Origin: Desulfobacula sp.
GTDB taxonomy: Bacteria; Desulfobacterota; Desulfobacteria; Desulfobacterales; Desulfobacteraceae
Length of the DNA: 64,000 bases
Direction: 5' to 3'
NCBI GenBank assembly: GCA_018645325.1
Contig: JABGOU010000001.1
Span: 124,001 to 188,000 of the forward strand
Shown piece by piece: positions 9,446-18,069 of the stretch; positions within the stretch are counted from its first letter, which is position 1, and each line of letters starts with the position of its first letter. The position numbers and the translations under genes are program-made. A model generated the notes under the pieces. It saw only the letters and a program-made list of their open reading frames with translations, did not search any database and was not told the origin of the DNA.

Positions 9446-10720
9446 TTAAAATCCTTTTTTAAATGCTTTATCATCAATCTCACTTTTATATTCTGATGCC
9501 ATTTCTGTCATGTTTGATGGAAATCCATAATTTGAAAGTCTTTCCATGAATGGTTCAGGAGGAAAATTTTCAGGTCCCTGAACACCACATCCTTCCCATA
9601 GTCCCCTGGCCAATAATTCCATCATGATTACGGGGCCCACAGCTGTCTGGGCGACAACTGCCTGGCTACCGTATTTTTCCATACAGTCTTCATTGTCAAC
9701 CAATTGATAAATGTAGATACTTCTTTCTTTATTGTCCTTTATCCCCTTAACCCAGATGCCTGCGGACAGCTGCCCCTTCATCAGGTCCCCGAGCTTGGCA
9801 GGGTCAGGGGAGCAGACAGCTACCACATCCCTTGGAGAAACCTCAACCCCTTTTACCTTTACTTTTTCCGTACTGGTCAGACCCAGAGCTTCAAGAATTT
9901 TTAATACGCGTCTCATATCCCTGTCCACACCAAATTTGAATGTGACGCGTTTTAGCCCCTTGTCTGCAAAAGATCTGGGGAACATGAGGACTTCTTCGTG
10001 TTCAATATTGATGACTTCCTGGTCACCGATGGGGTCGGGAAACCGGAAAATTTCAGGTTCTGAAAATGATTCAGTCACATACCAGCCTCTTTCTTTTTCC
10101 CAGATAACCGGCGGATTGAGACATTCTTCAATGGTGGTCCAGATAGAAAATCCAAAGGCGATATCAATGCCTTCCACTTCAATGTTGTCCGCATCCCGAA
10201 CATTAAGTTCATGAATTTCATCGAAAAGATAATCCGCGGCATACCGTGCAAAGACATTGATCATGCCGGGTTCCACACCTGAACCGCAAATGGCCAGGTT
10301 GTTTTTTGCAACCCATGTCTCGTGCTGATTATACTGAAGATCGCCAAGTTTGAGCCCGATGGTTCCATATGGATCATCTTTATCTGTTTCAGACATACTC
10401 ATGGCCATATCCATGTATTTACAACCGGTTTCAAGGGCAGCTTCAAAAATTATCATATTAAATGAAGGGTCACAGGCATTCATGATAAAATCAATCTTGT
10501 GTTCTTTGGCAAGAGCGATGATCTGGTCTTTGTCATTTGCATCAATCTCTTTGGCAATCAGCCTGCTGTCTCCTATCGTATCGACAACCCTTATAGCCCG
10601 ATCAAAATTATAATCAGTAACAATCATGACCTCCATCCATTCTGCTTTTGGATCATTTTGGGTTGCAATAGCAACAATGGCTTCTCCGACACCGCCAACT
10701 CCCACCAGTAAAACTCGCAT
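9446..10720 (-). CDS. saccharopine-dehydrogenase-family oxidoreductase
   Basis: 424 residues. The N-terminus MRVLLVGVGGVGEAIV is a Rossmann GxGGxG nucleotide-binding motif, and the middle (ACDPSFNMIIFEAALETG, then CGSGVEPGMINVFARY) matches the saccharopine dehydrogenase / carboxynorspermidine dehydrogenase superfamily. These enzymes reduce imines formed between an aldehyde and an amine, or run the reverse. As the first gene after the Lrp regulator and directly ahead of potABCD, it is likely to act on a polyamine or amino-aldehyde adduct. True substrate unknown: a carboxy-(nor)spermidine-type, lysine-type or other opine-like reaction are all possible. It has a clear ribosome site (GGAGG before ATG 10720). 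The 93 bp to the Lrp gene hold no terminator that I can see. Confidence 0.82.
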   Translation of the reverse strand: MRVLLVGVGGVGEAIVAIATQNDPKAEWMEVMIVTDYNFDRAIRVVDTIGDSRLIAKEIDANDKDQIIALAKEHKIDFIMNACDPSFNMIIFEAALETGCKYMDMAMSMSETDKDDPYGTIGLKLGDLQYNQHETWVAKNNLAICGSGVEPGMINVFARYAADYLFDEIHELNVRDADNIEVEGIDIAFGFSIWTTIEECLNPPVIWEKERGWYVTESFSEPEIFRFPDPIGDQEVINIEHEEVLMFPRSFADKGLKRVTFKFGVDRDMRRVLKILEALGLTSTEKVKVKGVEVSPRDVVAVCSPDPAKLGDLMKGQLSAGIWVKGIKDNKERSIYIYQLVDNEDCMEKYGSQAVVAQTAVGPVIMMELLARGLWEGCGVQGPENFPPEPFMERLSNYGFPSNMTEMASEYKSEIDDKAFKKGF

Positions 10721-10813
10721 AAATCCTCCAAATTAAATTAATAAATATAATAGTTGCAAAAATCTTCACAAACTATTCGAATCACATTTCTTGAATCTAC
10801 AAGTCACTCTATG

Positions 10814-11299
10814 TTAATCAACACCAGTTCCCCAATCAAAGTTATGCTTTCCATATTGCATTATCAGGGATGTCTGGATCTTTTGAATACCATCAATACG
10901 ATTAATTTTTTCAAAAATCAGGGTTTCCAGATCCTCAAAGGAAGGGATGATGAAATCAGCATCAATATCGGTTCCACCGGTCTGGAGGACGACATACCAA
11001 AGCTCCTTGATGGCTACCAATTCTTGCATAATCTTGTCTTTTTTCTTGAGATCAATATTGATTTTGAAATTGCCGGCTGTCTGAAAACCAAGATCAAAAG
11101 GACTGCTTACCGCTGTAATCGTGACGATTTTTTTATCAATAAGTCGTTTGAGGCGTGCACGAACCGTTGACTCTGCTACGCCTATATTTTTTGCCATGGC
11201 TTTGTTTGAAATTCGACCATCTTTTTGGAGCAGCACAATTATCTTGGAATCAAGGGAATCAATCTTTGGTTTATGTTTTCTTGGTTTCTTTTCAATCAT
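10814..11299 (-). CDS. Lrp/AsnC-family transcriptional regulator
   Basis: 161 residues. The N-terminal winged helix-turn-helix (about 14-65) shows DGRISNKAMAKNIGVAESTV and RLKRLIDKKIV; the C-terminal RAM ligand domain follows (about 75-155). Lrp-type proteins form octamers or dimers and respond to amino acids or related metabolites. It is divergent from patA (11485), and the 185-bp gap contains strong palindromes, so it probably controls patA and the sdh-pot-agu operon. An N-terminal basic stretch (MIEKKPRKHKPK) precedes the DNA-binding domain. Confidence 0.93.
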   Translation of the reverse strand: MIEKKPRKHKPKIDSLDSKIIVLLQKDGRISNKAMAKNIGVAESTVRARLKRLIDKKIVTITAVSSPFDLGFQTAGNFKINIDLKKKDKIMQELVAIKELWYVVLQTGGTDIDADFIIPSFEDLETLIFEKINRIDGIQKIQTSLIMQYGKHNFDWGTGVD

Positions 11300-11347
11300 C
11301 TTATTAACTCTTTTTTTATAGTCAAATCGCCGCTATTCGCATAATAT

Positions 11348-11360
11348 AAATGTGACATTT
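11348..11360. promoter_or_regulatory. short palindrome in the lrp-patA gap
   Basis: AAATGTGACATTT is a perfect 6-bp inverted repeat around one base. It lies 16 bp before the larger palindrome and about 50 bp upstream of the lrp start, so it may be a second site for the Lrp-type regulator. Seen directly; the role is inferred. Confidence 0.45.
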
Positions 11361-11375
11361 ACACTTTATGATTAA

Positions 11376-11399
11376 TTTGTCAAATATTTTATTGACAAA
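11376..11399. promoter_or_regulatory. probable operator palindrome overlapping the patA promoter
   Basis: TTTGTCAA and TTGACAAA are perfect 8-bp inverted arms separated by 8 bp. The right arm contains the TTGACA -35 element of the likely patA promoter, so binding here would block RNA polymerase. Position in the divergent gap next to the Lrp-type gene makes that regulator the likely ligand. Confidence 0.6.
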
Positions 11400-11420
11400 A
11401 AAACATGGATACTCTATTTT
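11392..11420 (+). promoter_or_regulatory. sigma70-type promoter for putrescine aminotransferase
   Basis: A perfect TTGACA at 11392-11397 is followed after 17 bp by TATTTT at 11415-11420 (four of six matches to TATAAT). The transcript would start near 11427, giving a leader of about 58 nt before ATG 11485, which has GGAGA just upstream. Confidence 0.5.
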
Positions 11421-11484
11421 TTTATCAGGATTGATGTTTTTGTTAACGAGACTAAAAAAATATTTAAAAATGGAGACAAATTAA

Positions 11485-12834
11485 ATGAAGAATTACAAAG
11501 ATTCGGTATTAAAAGAATCTTCTCAGGTGCTGGAATATATTCTAAAAGATACATTGACGGAAAATGATAAAGACCGTATCATTTCCGATTCAATTGATAA
11601 TTTTAACAACCATGTCAATCCAGGGTGGTTGAAATATAGAAAATCTGTTTCAACAGATGCCAGCTTTGTGGAGTGGACTGACTCCCAGGAAACGTTTTCA
11701 GATACACATGGCAACGAATTTATTGACTGCCTTGGCGGGTTTGGTGTTTACACCGCCGGTCACAGGAACCCTGAGATTGTCAAGGCGGTACAGGCTCAAC
11801 TTAACCGCTATGCCCTGCACAGTCAGGAATTGATTGACCCTCTAAGGGGATATCTTGCCAAACTTGTGGCCATGTGCACACCGGGTGACTTACAATATGC
11901 ATTCTTTTGCAACGGGGGCGCGGAAGCAGTTGAAATGGCACTGAAACTGGCACGTCTTGCCTCAGGTAAACATTATTTTATTTCCACTGTTAACGGGTTC
12001 CATGGAAAATCGATGGGTGCGGTATCTGTCACGGGAAAAGGAACCTATAGAAAACCTTATTTGCCGATCATTCAGGGCGTTCAACATGTTGAATTCGGTG
12101 ATGCAAAAGCAGCTGAATCAGCAATTAAAAATTTGATAGCCGTGGGTGAAACCGTTGCAGCTATGATTGTGGAACCCATCCAGGGAGAAGCCGGCATTAT
12201 TCTGCCCCCGGATGGATATCTTAAAGAACTCAGAGCCATTTGTGATAAATATGAAGTGGCTTTAATTTTTGATGAAATCCAGACCGGTATGGGGCGAACC
12301 GGAACAATGTGGGCCTGTGAAGAGTATGATGTTGTTCCGGATATTCTGACTTTTGGGAAAGCGTTTGGTGGAGGTATAATGCCAATTACAGGCATTATTG
12401 CCAGACCGTATCTGTGGATTGATGAACTCAAAGAAAATCCATGGGTCCTGGGATCTCCGACATTTGGCGGCAATCCCCTGGCCTGTGCCGCAGCGATTGC
12501 TGCCATTAATTTTACAATTAAAAATGACCTGCCTGGACAGATTAAGAAAAAGGGCAAATATTTTATGGATAAACTGGGCCAGCTTAAAGATAATTATGAT
12601 ATCATAGAGGATATCAGGGGAAAAGGATTTCTCATCGGTCTTGAATACACTACACCTGAAATCGGGTGGGCAGTCTCCAAGGGACTTTTTAAAAGAGGTG
12701 TCATGACCGGCGGCACCCTTAATAATGCAAAAGTGAACCGGATTGAACCTCCGGGTATTCTCTCATACGAGACCATTGATATCATCATCGAACGGCTGGA
12801 TGATACATTAGCGGAAGTATCGCAGGAATTATAA
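11485..12834 (+). CDS. patA: putrescine aminotransferase
   Basis: 449 residues, a class III PLP aminotransferase of the putrescine:2-oxoglutarate type (YgjG/PatA, usually about 450-460 residues). Visible features are the FLDCLGGFG-like N-terminal block (FIDCLGGFGVYTAGHRNP), CNGGAEAVEMALKLAR, the PLP-ring Asp in LIFDEIQTGMGRTG, and the Schiff-base Lys in TFGKAFGGGIMP. It removes the amino group of putrescine to give 4-aminobutanal (which cyclises to pyrroline) and glutamate. It is divergent from the Lrp regulator and followed by an aldehyde:ferredoxin oxidoreductase that could take up the aldehyde. Cadaverine or other diamines are possible additional substrates. Confidence 0.9.
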   Translation: MKNYKDSVLKESSQVLEYILKDTLTENDKDRIISDSIDNFNNHVNPGWLKYRKSVSTDASFVEWTDSQETFSDTHGNEFIDCLGGFGVYTAGHRNPEIVKAVQAQLNRYALHSQELIDPLRGYLAKLVAMCTPGDLQYAFFCNGGAEAVEMALKLARLASGKHYFISTVNGFHGKSMGAVSVTGKGTYRKPYLPIIQGVQHVEFGDAKAAESAIKNLIAVGETVAAMIVEPIQGEAGIILPPDGYLKELRAICDKYEVALIFDEIQTGMGRTGTMWACEEYDVVPDILTFGKAFGGGIMPITGIIARPYLWIDELKENPWVLGSPTFGGNPLACAAAIAAINFTIKNDLPGQIKKKGKYFMDKLGQLKDNYDIIEDIRGKGFLIGLEYTTPEIGWAVSKGLFKRGVMTGGTLNNAKVNRIEPPGILSYETIDIIIERLDDTLAEVSQEL

Positions 12835-12838
12835 ATAA

Positions 12839-12938
12839 GGATTGGCTCAAAAATTAGTTCCCCTTTTGTTTGCAAAATACTCAGTCTTTTGATGGCTTTT
12901 GTAAACAAATTAGGTGAAGTTATTTTTGAACGATTCCG
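12839..12938. repeat. imperfect ~100-bp palindrome (MITE-like) between patA and AOR
   Basis: The left arm (12839-12880) and the reverse complement of the right arm (12895-12938) both read GGA.T..  TCAAAAAT, then TTTGTTT[G/A]CAAAA, with roughly three quarters of positions matching over about 40 bp. The sequence begins right after the patA stop. The core CTCAAAAAT resembles the end of the better preserved element at 54679. It could be a decayed miniature transposable element and would form a stable hairpin between the two genes. The rest of the 203-bp gap holds nothing recognisable except the GAGGAGG before AOR. Confidence 0.55.
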
Positions 12939-13037
12939 AATTGCCATGGTCAGACCGGGTATATTCACCCAGGTTTGCAAAGATTTTCATATAAAAGCGC
13001 AATAATTAAAACGATAATAAAAAAATGAGGAGGGGGT

Positions 13038-14765
13038 ATGAATATTGTCAGGGTCGATATGAATGCGAGAAAAATCACCAGGGAGATATTTGAGCCAGCC
13101 TTTACAGGGATGGGGGGACGCGGGTTAACCTCCTTTTTCATTAACAGGGAAGTGCCGCCAGGATGTGATCCGTTGGGACCGGACAACAAGCTGGTTTTTG
13201 CACCTGGGTTTTTCAGCGGATCAACCCTGGTCAATACATCCCGGTTTTCCATAGGCGCGAAAAGCCCAATGACCAGAGGTATCAAGGAAAGCAATGTGGG
13301 CGGTACAGTTGCAGCGGATATGGCACGAACCGGAATTTCAGCGATTATTGTGGAAGGCAGGCCGAATAACGGGCAGTCATTTATCCTCAAAGTGGATCAA
13401 AAAGGTGATGTAACCTTGCATGACGCTGATCAATACTGGGGCAAAAGGACCTATGATCTCGTGGCTTCAATAAAGGAATTTTACGGGAATAAAATCAGTA
13501 TTACCTGTATTGGTCCGGCAGGAGAGCAGCAATTGAGTGCCGCTTCCATTCAGGCCACTGATCGGGATGGTCGTCCCTGCCGTGCTGCTGGCCGCGGAGG
13601 GCTTGGTGCGGTTATGGGATCCAAAGGATTAAAAGCGCTTATTATTGAAAAATCGGCCACCAACGCAGAACCCATTCAAGACTTGGAAGGATTTAAAGCC
13701 AGTGCGAAAATTTTTGCAAAGGCTGTGATGGATGATGAATTTTCAGCGGAAATTCTGCCGGAACTGGGGTCAGCCGTCCTGGTTGAACCCATCAATGCAG
13801 CAGGTGCCTTTCCCACTCGAAATGCCAGGGAAGGTCAGTTTGAAGATGCAGACAAAATCAGTGGTGAAGCCCTGGCACAAATTATTAAAAGTCGTGGTGG
13901 CAAGCCGAATCATAAAGGCTGTTCCGGCTGTATCATCAATTGTTCAAATGAATATGTTGATGAAAAAGGAGAGTTTATTACTTCTTCACTTGAATATGAA
14001 ACCATATGGTCCATGGGCGGGATGATCGGGAATAATGATCTGGATTCCATAGCCCGACTGGATCGTCTTTGCGATGATATCGGACTTGATACAATGAGCA
14101 CCGGTGTTGCCGTGGCTGTAGCCATGGATGCCGGGTACAAAGAATTTGGGGATGCAAAAGCCGCTATTGAAATGGTGGAAGACGTCGCCAGGGGAACAGC
14201 ATTCGGAAAGATCCTGGGACATGGACCAGAAATGGTGGGCAAACACTTCAACCATGACAGGGTACCTGTTGTTAAAGGCCAGAGTATTGCTGCCTATGAT
14301 CCCCGGGCCATCCAGGGTATGGCGGTCACGTATTCAACCAGCCCCATGGGGGCAGACCATACTGCCGGATGGGTGGTGGATTCCAATCTTGAAGCATTTG
14401 GTGGTACTCTGGATCCATTTTCAGCACAGGGTCAGGTTGAAAACTCAAGAAATACCCAGATTCATATGGCAATGGTGGATACGGTTGGAATCTGTGATTT
14501 TGCCCAGACCGGGTTCGGAGCCCCTGACGGGCTGGAGAACGTCTGTAAAATGATTGCTGCAAAATCGGGTAAACCCTTTTGTGAAGCCGACTGGAAGTCA
14601 ACAGGGAAAATGATTATTCAAACAGAGCTTGAATTCAATAAAAACGCAGGATTCACAAAAGAACAGGACCGTCTGCCGAGGATGTTCTATGAAGAACCGC
14701 TTCCGCCGCATAACAAGGTAGTTGTGATCCAGGATGATGATATGGATAGCACATTTGCTTTTTAA
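13038..14765 (+). CDS. aldehyde:ferredoxin oxidoreductase (tungsten type)
   Basis: 575 residues, close to the 600 usual for the AOR family. The N-terminal domain has FFSGSTLVNTSRFSIGAKSP and the tungstopterin-binding GRGGLGAVMGSKGLKAL. The [4Fe-4S] ligands appear as CSGCIINC (about residue 296-303) with a later Cys in VGICDFAQTG. The family oxidises aldehydes to acids with ferredoxin as acceptor. It starts with a very strong ribosome site (GAGGAGGGGG before ATG 13038) and is followed within 13 bp by a MoaD-like gene, as is common for AORs. Downstream of patA it is a good candidate for oxidising 4-aminobutanal to GABA; that link is inference. Confidence 0.92.
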   Translation: MNIVRVDMNARKITREIFEPAFTGMGGRGLTSFFINREVPPGCDPLGPDNKLVFAPGFFSGSTLVNTSRFSIGAKSPMTRGIKESNVGGTVAADMARTGISAIIVEGRPNNGQSFILKVDQKGDVTLHDADQYWGKRTYDLVASIKEFYGNKISITCIGPAGEQQLSAASIQATDRDGRPCRAAGRGGLGAVMGSKGLKALIIEKSATNAEPIQDLEGFKASAKIFAKAVMDDEFSAEILPELGSAVLVEPINAAGAFPTRNAREGQFEDADKISGEALAQIIKSRGGKPNHKGCSGCIINCSNEYVDEKGEFITSSLEYETIWSMGGMIGNNDLDSIARLDRLCDDIGLDTMSTGVAVAVAMDAGYKEFGDAKAAIEMVEDVARGTAFGKILGHGPEMVGKHFNHDRVPVVKGQSIAAYDPRAIQGMAVTYSTSPMGADHTAGWVVDSNLEAFGGTLDPFSAQGQVENSRNTQIHMAMVDTVGICDFAQTGFGAPDGLENVCKMIAAKSGKPFCEADWKSTGKMIIQTELEFNKNAGFTKEQDRLPRMFYEEPLPPHNKVVVIQDDDMDSTFAF

Positions 14766-14777
14766 GGATATTTAAAT

Positions 14778-15020
14778 GTGTTGAGTGTGAATGTGAGATT
14801 GTTTGGAACATTGAGCCGTACGTTTGAAGATTATCATCATTCGTGCGGTCTTGATATTGCCATAGCATCACGAGGAGATATCCATGATTTGCTGGTTCAT
14901 CTGGATCTTATCGGTGAAAGTATCGGAATGGTTTTTATGGATGACAAACAGGTTAATAATACAACGAAACTTAATGATAATGCCCGGATAAAGATTTTTC
15001 AACCCATCTTTGGCGGATAA
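14778..15020 (+). CDS. MoaD/ThiS-like sulfur carrier
   Basis: 80 residues, a beta-grasp ubiquitin-like protein ending in the required Gly-Gly (PIFGG). Such proteins carry the thiocarboxylate sulfur used to build the pterin dithiolene of tungsten or molybdenum cofactor, and AOR genes often have one beside them. Several non-ATG starts are possible (GTG 14778, TTG 14781, GTG 14787); the frame opens 12 bp after the AOR stop, so it is very likely translated with it. Confidence 0.82.
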   Translation: MLSVNVRLFGTLSRTFEDYHHSCGLDIAIASRGDIHDLLVHLDLIGESIGMVFMDDKQVNNTTKLNDNARIKIFQPIFGG

Positions 15021-15062
15021 CCAGCGGATAAAACATGGGAAAAGAAATTGAGGAGGCAGCAT

Positions 15063-15461
15063 ATGAAAATCATGGTGGGATATAACGAATTTGATCCTAA
15101 AGGACAGATCGAGGCAGCCGTTATTGAACATGCACGGGCATTTAATGCCCGGGTATACCTGGTGAACAGCATAGAGATCGGAGAGGATGTGCCCAAAGAG
15201 AACTTTGACAGGGCAGAAAAAAATCTCGAAAAAGGAAAATCTTTTTTTTTAAAACAAGGTATTGAGTGCGAAACCATTCTCCTTGAATCCGGTTTGACAA
15301 TCAGTGAAGATATCCTGAAATTTGCACAGGACAATAAAATGAATGAAATTATCATTGGTGTAAGAAGCAGATCCAAACTTGGAAAACTGATTTTTGGATC
15401 CATTGCACAACATACCATTTTAAATTCATCCTGCCCTGTGCTTTGCGTGAACCAGGAATAG
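15063..15461 (+). CDS. universal stress protein (UspA family)
   Basis: 132 residues. ATG 15063 is chosen because a near-perfect ribosome site (GAGGAGG) ends 6 bp before it; an upstream TTG would place that site inside the gene. The N-terminus MKIMVGYNEF and the C-terminal block IIIGVRSRSKLGKLIFGSIAQ and ILNSSCPVLCV are the Usp fold with its G-2x-G-9x-G(S/T)-like nucleotide loop. Fourth gene of the patA-AOR-moaD run, so it may protect or modulate this pathway; its role is otherwise unknown. Confidence 0.88.
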   Translation: MKIMVGYNEFDPKGQIEAAVIEHARAFNARVYLVNSIEIGEDVPKENFDRAEKNLEKGKSFFLKQGIECETILLESGLTISEDILKFAQDNKMNEIIIGVRSRSKLGKLIFGSIAQHTILNSSCPVLCVNQE

Positions 15462-15703
15462 GATAAATCGTTTTAGGCTATTTTCTTTTAGAACAGAAAT
15501 CCTTTTTTAATTCAGAAAGGATTATAAAGCGGGTACAAAAGGTAAATGCATTTGAGTTGTTTTAAAAAAAATTCGAAATGTCCGAGACGCCTAATTTAAT
15601 TGAAAGGGTAGTTTATATCTCACATTCAACACCCTTAACACAAAAAACTAAAGATTTTTTTCAAAATTTTATTTGTAGTTATTTTAGATAGTTAGTCTAA
15701 TAA

Positions 15704-15733
15704 TCAATGACATTGAATAAGTTTTATTCAATG
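15704..15733. promoter_or_regulatory. nested palindromes upstream of the IS1634-type remnant
   Basis: TCAATGACATTGA (15704-15716) and CATTGAATAA-GTT-TTATTCAATG (15711-15733, perfect 10-bp arms) overlap each other. A CCTAG...CTAGG pair follows at about 15749. They sit 50-80 bp before the transposase start and may be its control region or part of the element's end. The rest of the 323-bp gap (15462-15784) is AT-rich; a weak hairpin (AATCCTTT/AAAGGATT, about 15498-15523) follows the Usp gene. Confidence 0.45.
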
Positions 15734-15784
15734 AATGATATTTAACCTAGATTTTCCTAGGATTCTTTATTATGATACACCTCA

Positions 15785-17098
15785 ATGAAAACAAAAAATA
15801 TTGAGGTAAAAATGGAAAATCTGCCAGATATAGACGGATTCACAGTCCAGCACCTTCCTATTGTCACTGCCTATGCACAAAAAATTGGTGTTGTTGAGAT
15901 TATCAACACATTGGTACCGACTCAAATGGAAATTGATGCCGGCACGATTATTCTCGGCATGGTGCTTGACACTTTGACCGGAAGAAACCCTTTATACCGG
16001 CTGAATAAGTATTTCGAGAACCAGGACACACAACTTTTGCTGGGAAAGAAGATTGATCCGCTGAAGTTCTCTGACTACACAGTGGGACGTGTTCTTGACA
16101 GAATCCACGATTATGGTGCAATGAAGGTCTTCTCACAAATCTCTTTGCAGGCGTTAAAACAGTTCAATATTGACCGCAGCCACCTCAGTTTTGATACCAC
16201 ATCTGTGAGTGTCCATGGCGATTAACCACTGTATTCAGAAGAAAACAACAGCAGTGATACAATGAATATTGTCCATGGCCACAGCAAAGACCACAGACCT
16301 GATCTGAAACAATTTCTGGTTAAGATGCTGTGTGTTGATCGAACCATACCGGTGTTTGGGCAAACCGAAGACGGCAATGCCTCAGATAAAGTTATCAACA
16401 ACAAGGTCCTTTCATCCATATCAAAATATATGGCGGAAAACAGAATCAAAAAAGAGGGGTTCATCTACATTGCAGATTCAGCCATGGTGACACAAAAAAA
16501 CCTTGAAAAGATCGGAGATGAAATCCAATTTATCAGCCGACTGCCTGCAAACTATAAGGAGTGCTCCCGCTTGATTAAAAGTGCCATCGAAAAGGAAGAG
16601 TGGGTTGAACTTGGAAAATTATCCGACACCATGGAGACGACTAAAAGGCCAGCTGCTGTTTACAAGGCGTGGGAATCTACCGCAGTTCTCCATAATAAAA
16701 ACTACAGGGCTGTCGTTATCCATTCAAGCGCCCACGATAAAAGGCGGCAAAAGCGAATTGAGCGCGAACTTAAAAAGGCACACACAGGACTTTCCAAAAA
16801 GATAAAAAAGATATCAAAGCAGGAGTTTTTCTGCCAGGCGGATGCCCTGAAAGCAGCTGCAGAAATCAAAAAAGCCGAACGGATAGAGGTGTTGGGCCTT
16901 GTTTTGCTCCTGTCCCTTCTTATCTGGCGGCTTATTGAGTACAACATGAGGCGATATGCAAAGGATAACAAAAAGGATTTGCCAGGCTGGGTTAAAAGAA
17001 GAACTTACAAGCCCACAGCATTTATGTTGAGTATCAGTCGCTGGTTGATATACCTAAACAAGCCGCGGCGAAGTGGTAAGCAAGAATTTACTTTTTAA
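15785..17098 (+). pseudogene. IS1634-family transposase, nonsense and internal deletion
   Basis: The N-terminal part (DIDGFTVQHLPIVTAYAQKIG) and the block SFDTTSVSVHGD, ...GHSKDHRPDLKQFLV are diagnostic for IS1634-type DDE transposases. The frame stops at TAA 16223-16225, straight after VHGD, where relatives have an aromatic residue, and then continues in the same frame with SEENNSSDT and GHSKDHRPD to 17098. Further on, AAAEIKKA is joined directly to ERIEVLGLVLLL, so a stretch before the C-terminal helix seems to be missing. The total is about 437 codons against about 550 expected. Catalytic Asp residues (SFDTT, YIADSAM) remain but the gene should not make an active enzyme. No clear terminal repeats were found. 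Confidence 0.82.
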
Positions 17099-17309
17099 TT
17101 CCCTTGCTCCTCTTTTTATCTATTTCAGGATCATATTTTTCTCCTTTTTTCCACATGCCATACATTGCTGCTAACATACTCCTGGCGACTGTAAGTTTGG
17201 CCTTGTAAGATGGGATTTCCTTTTCAATCGTCAATTTTAAATACTGTCTTCTGAATTGATTGTCCTTAGATATGATTGTGGCTTGTACCGATTTTTTGTA
17301 TTCGTTCAC
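17088..17309 (-). pseudogene. probable IS110-type transposase C-terminal fragment
   Basis: 73 codons. KAKLTVARSMLAAMYGMWKKGEKY resembles the extreme C-terminus of IS110/IS116 transposases, where a conserved helix precedes a short tail. The rest of the protein is absent, and it meets the IS1634-type remnant at its 3' end, overlapping by 11 bp. It is either a remnant or a chance small gene; the family assignment is tentative. Confidence 0.45.
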
Positions 17310-17343
17310 GGAATCATTAAACGGGTATTATAGCTGACGCTGA

Positions 17344-17490
17344 TCACTTAGGTTTGCAAAGATGTTTTTTCTTTTTAGCTTGTTGTCCACAGCTTTCACA
17401 GTTATATAGTATTCCTGAGTCTGTTGGATCACATAAATGTCCGCCCTCAGATGATATTTTCCCACATGATTTACACGTATAAGTCGTCAT
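17344..17490 (-). CDS. small zinc-ribbon protein
   Basis: 48 residues from ATG 17490, chosen because TTTAGGAGGGAAT, an excellent ribosome site, sits just before it; a longer upstream frame lacks one. It has two near-identical halves, each CxSCG followed by a HLC: TCKSCGK...GGHLC and NCESCGQ...KKHLC, so it probably binds one or two zinc ions. Function unknown. Confidence 0.75.
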   Translation of the reverse strand: MTTYTCKSCGKISSEGGHLCDPTDSGILYNCESCGQQAKKKKHLCKPK

Positions 17491-17809
17491 ATTCCCTCCT
17501 AAAGAAAAAAATAATTTGAAAAATTTAACCGCGATTCGTAACTCAAAAAATATGCATCCGGTCAATAAAGTCAAATTCAATTCTTAAAAACCCTGTTATT
17601 TAATCTGATTTGTAAAAAAAGGGGTTTGTAAATAACTGGTCGGCAAATAAAAATTTGTCAAATAAAAGTTGATGGTTACTTTATAGATATCCGATTTTTG
17701 ACGGAAGTATCAATTTCGGGCGAGGCTATAAATTAAAAAACCAGGACAATAGCGTTTTGATTTAAAACCAATATGTTGGTTGGAATATAAATTGCCCCAG
17801 GAGGTTGTC

Positions 17810-17950
17810 ATGGAAGAAAAATCCAAAGAAAAAGATATGAGTTGTTCAATCAAATGCAATAAAGAATATTTTGAATGCATTAATAAAGGTGAACATGAAT
17901 CAGTTTGTAATATGAAAAAAGCTCACTGCAATTGTTCTTGCTACAAATAA
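17810..17950 (+). CDS. 46-residue Cys-rich protein
   Basis: ATG 17810 follows CCAGGAGGTTGT, a strong ribosome site, and the frame ends at TAA 17948-17950, directly before a good terminator, so this looks like a true one-gene transcript. Seven Cys residues occur in 46 positions (CSIKC, YFEC, VC, HCNCSC), with a charged N-terminus (MEEKSKEKDM). The spacing suggests a disulfide-rich or metal-binding peptide. I do not recognise the family. Confidence 0.7.
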   Translation: MEEKSKEKDMSCSIKCNKEYFECINKGEHESVCNMKKAHCNCSCYK

Positions 17951-17961
17951 TAAACAAGCAT

Positions 17962-17991
17962 AAAGAGGATGGTGTTTTTGCCATCCTCTTT
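17962..17991 (+). terminator. Rho-independent terminator
   Basis: AAAGAGGATGG and CCATCCTCTTT form a perfect 11-bp stem around the loop TGTTTTTG, and the 3' arm itself ends in T residues. It lies 12 bp after the stop of the Cys-rich small gene. Confidence 0.8.
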
Positions 17992-18069
17992 TGCTATTAT
18001 CGCATTTTTTTTATTGGGAATCTGAGAAAATTTTTAAGATCCTCAATACAGAAAATTGAATTTAAAAAA

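Noticed and set aside
15048-15062. TTG start for the Usp gene
   Set aside because: The GAGGAGG ribosome site lies inside that extension; ATG 15063 is better.
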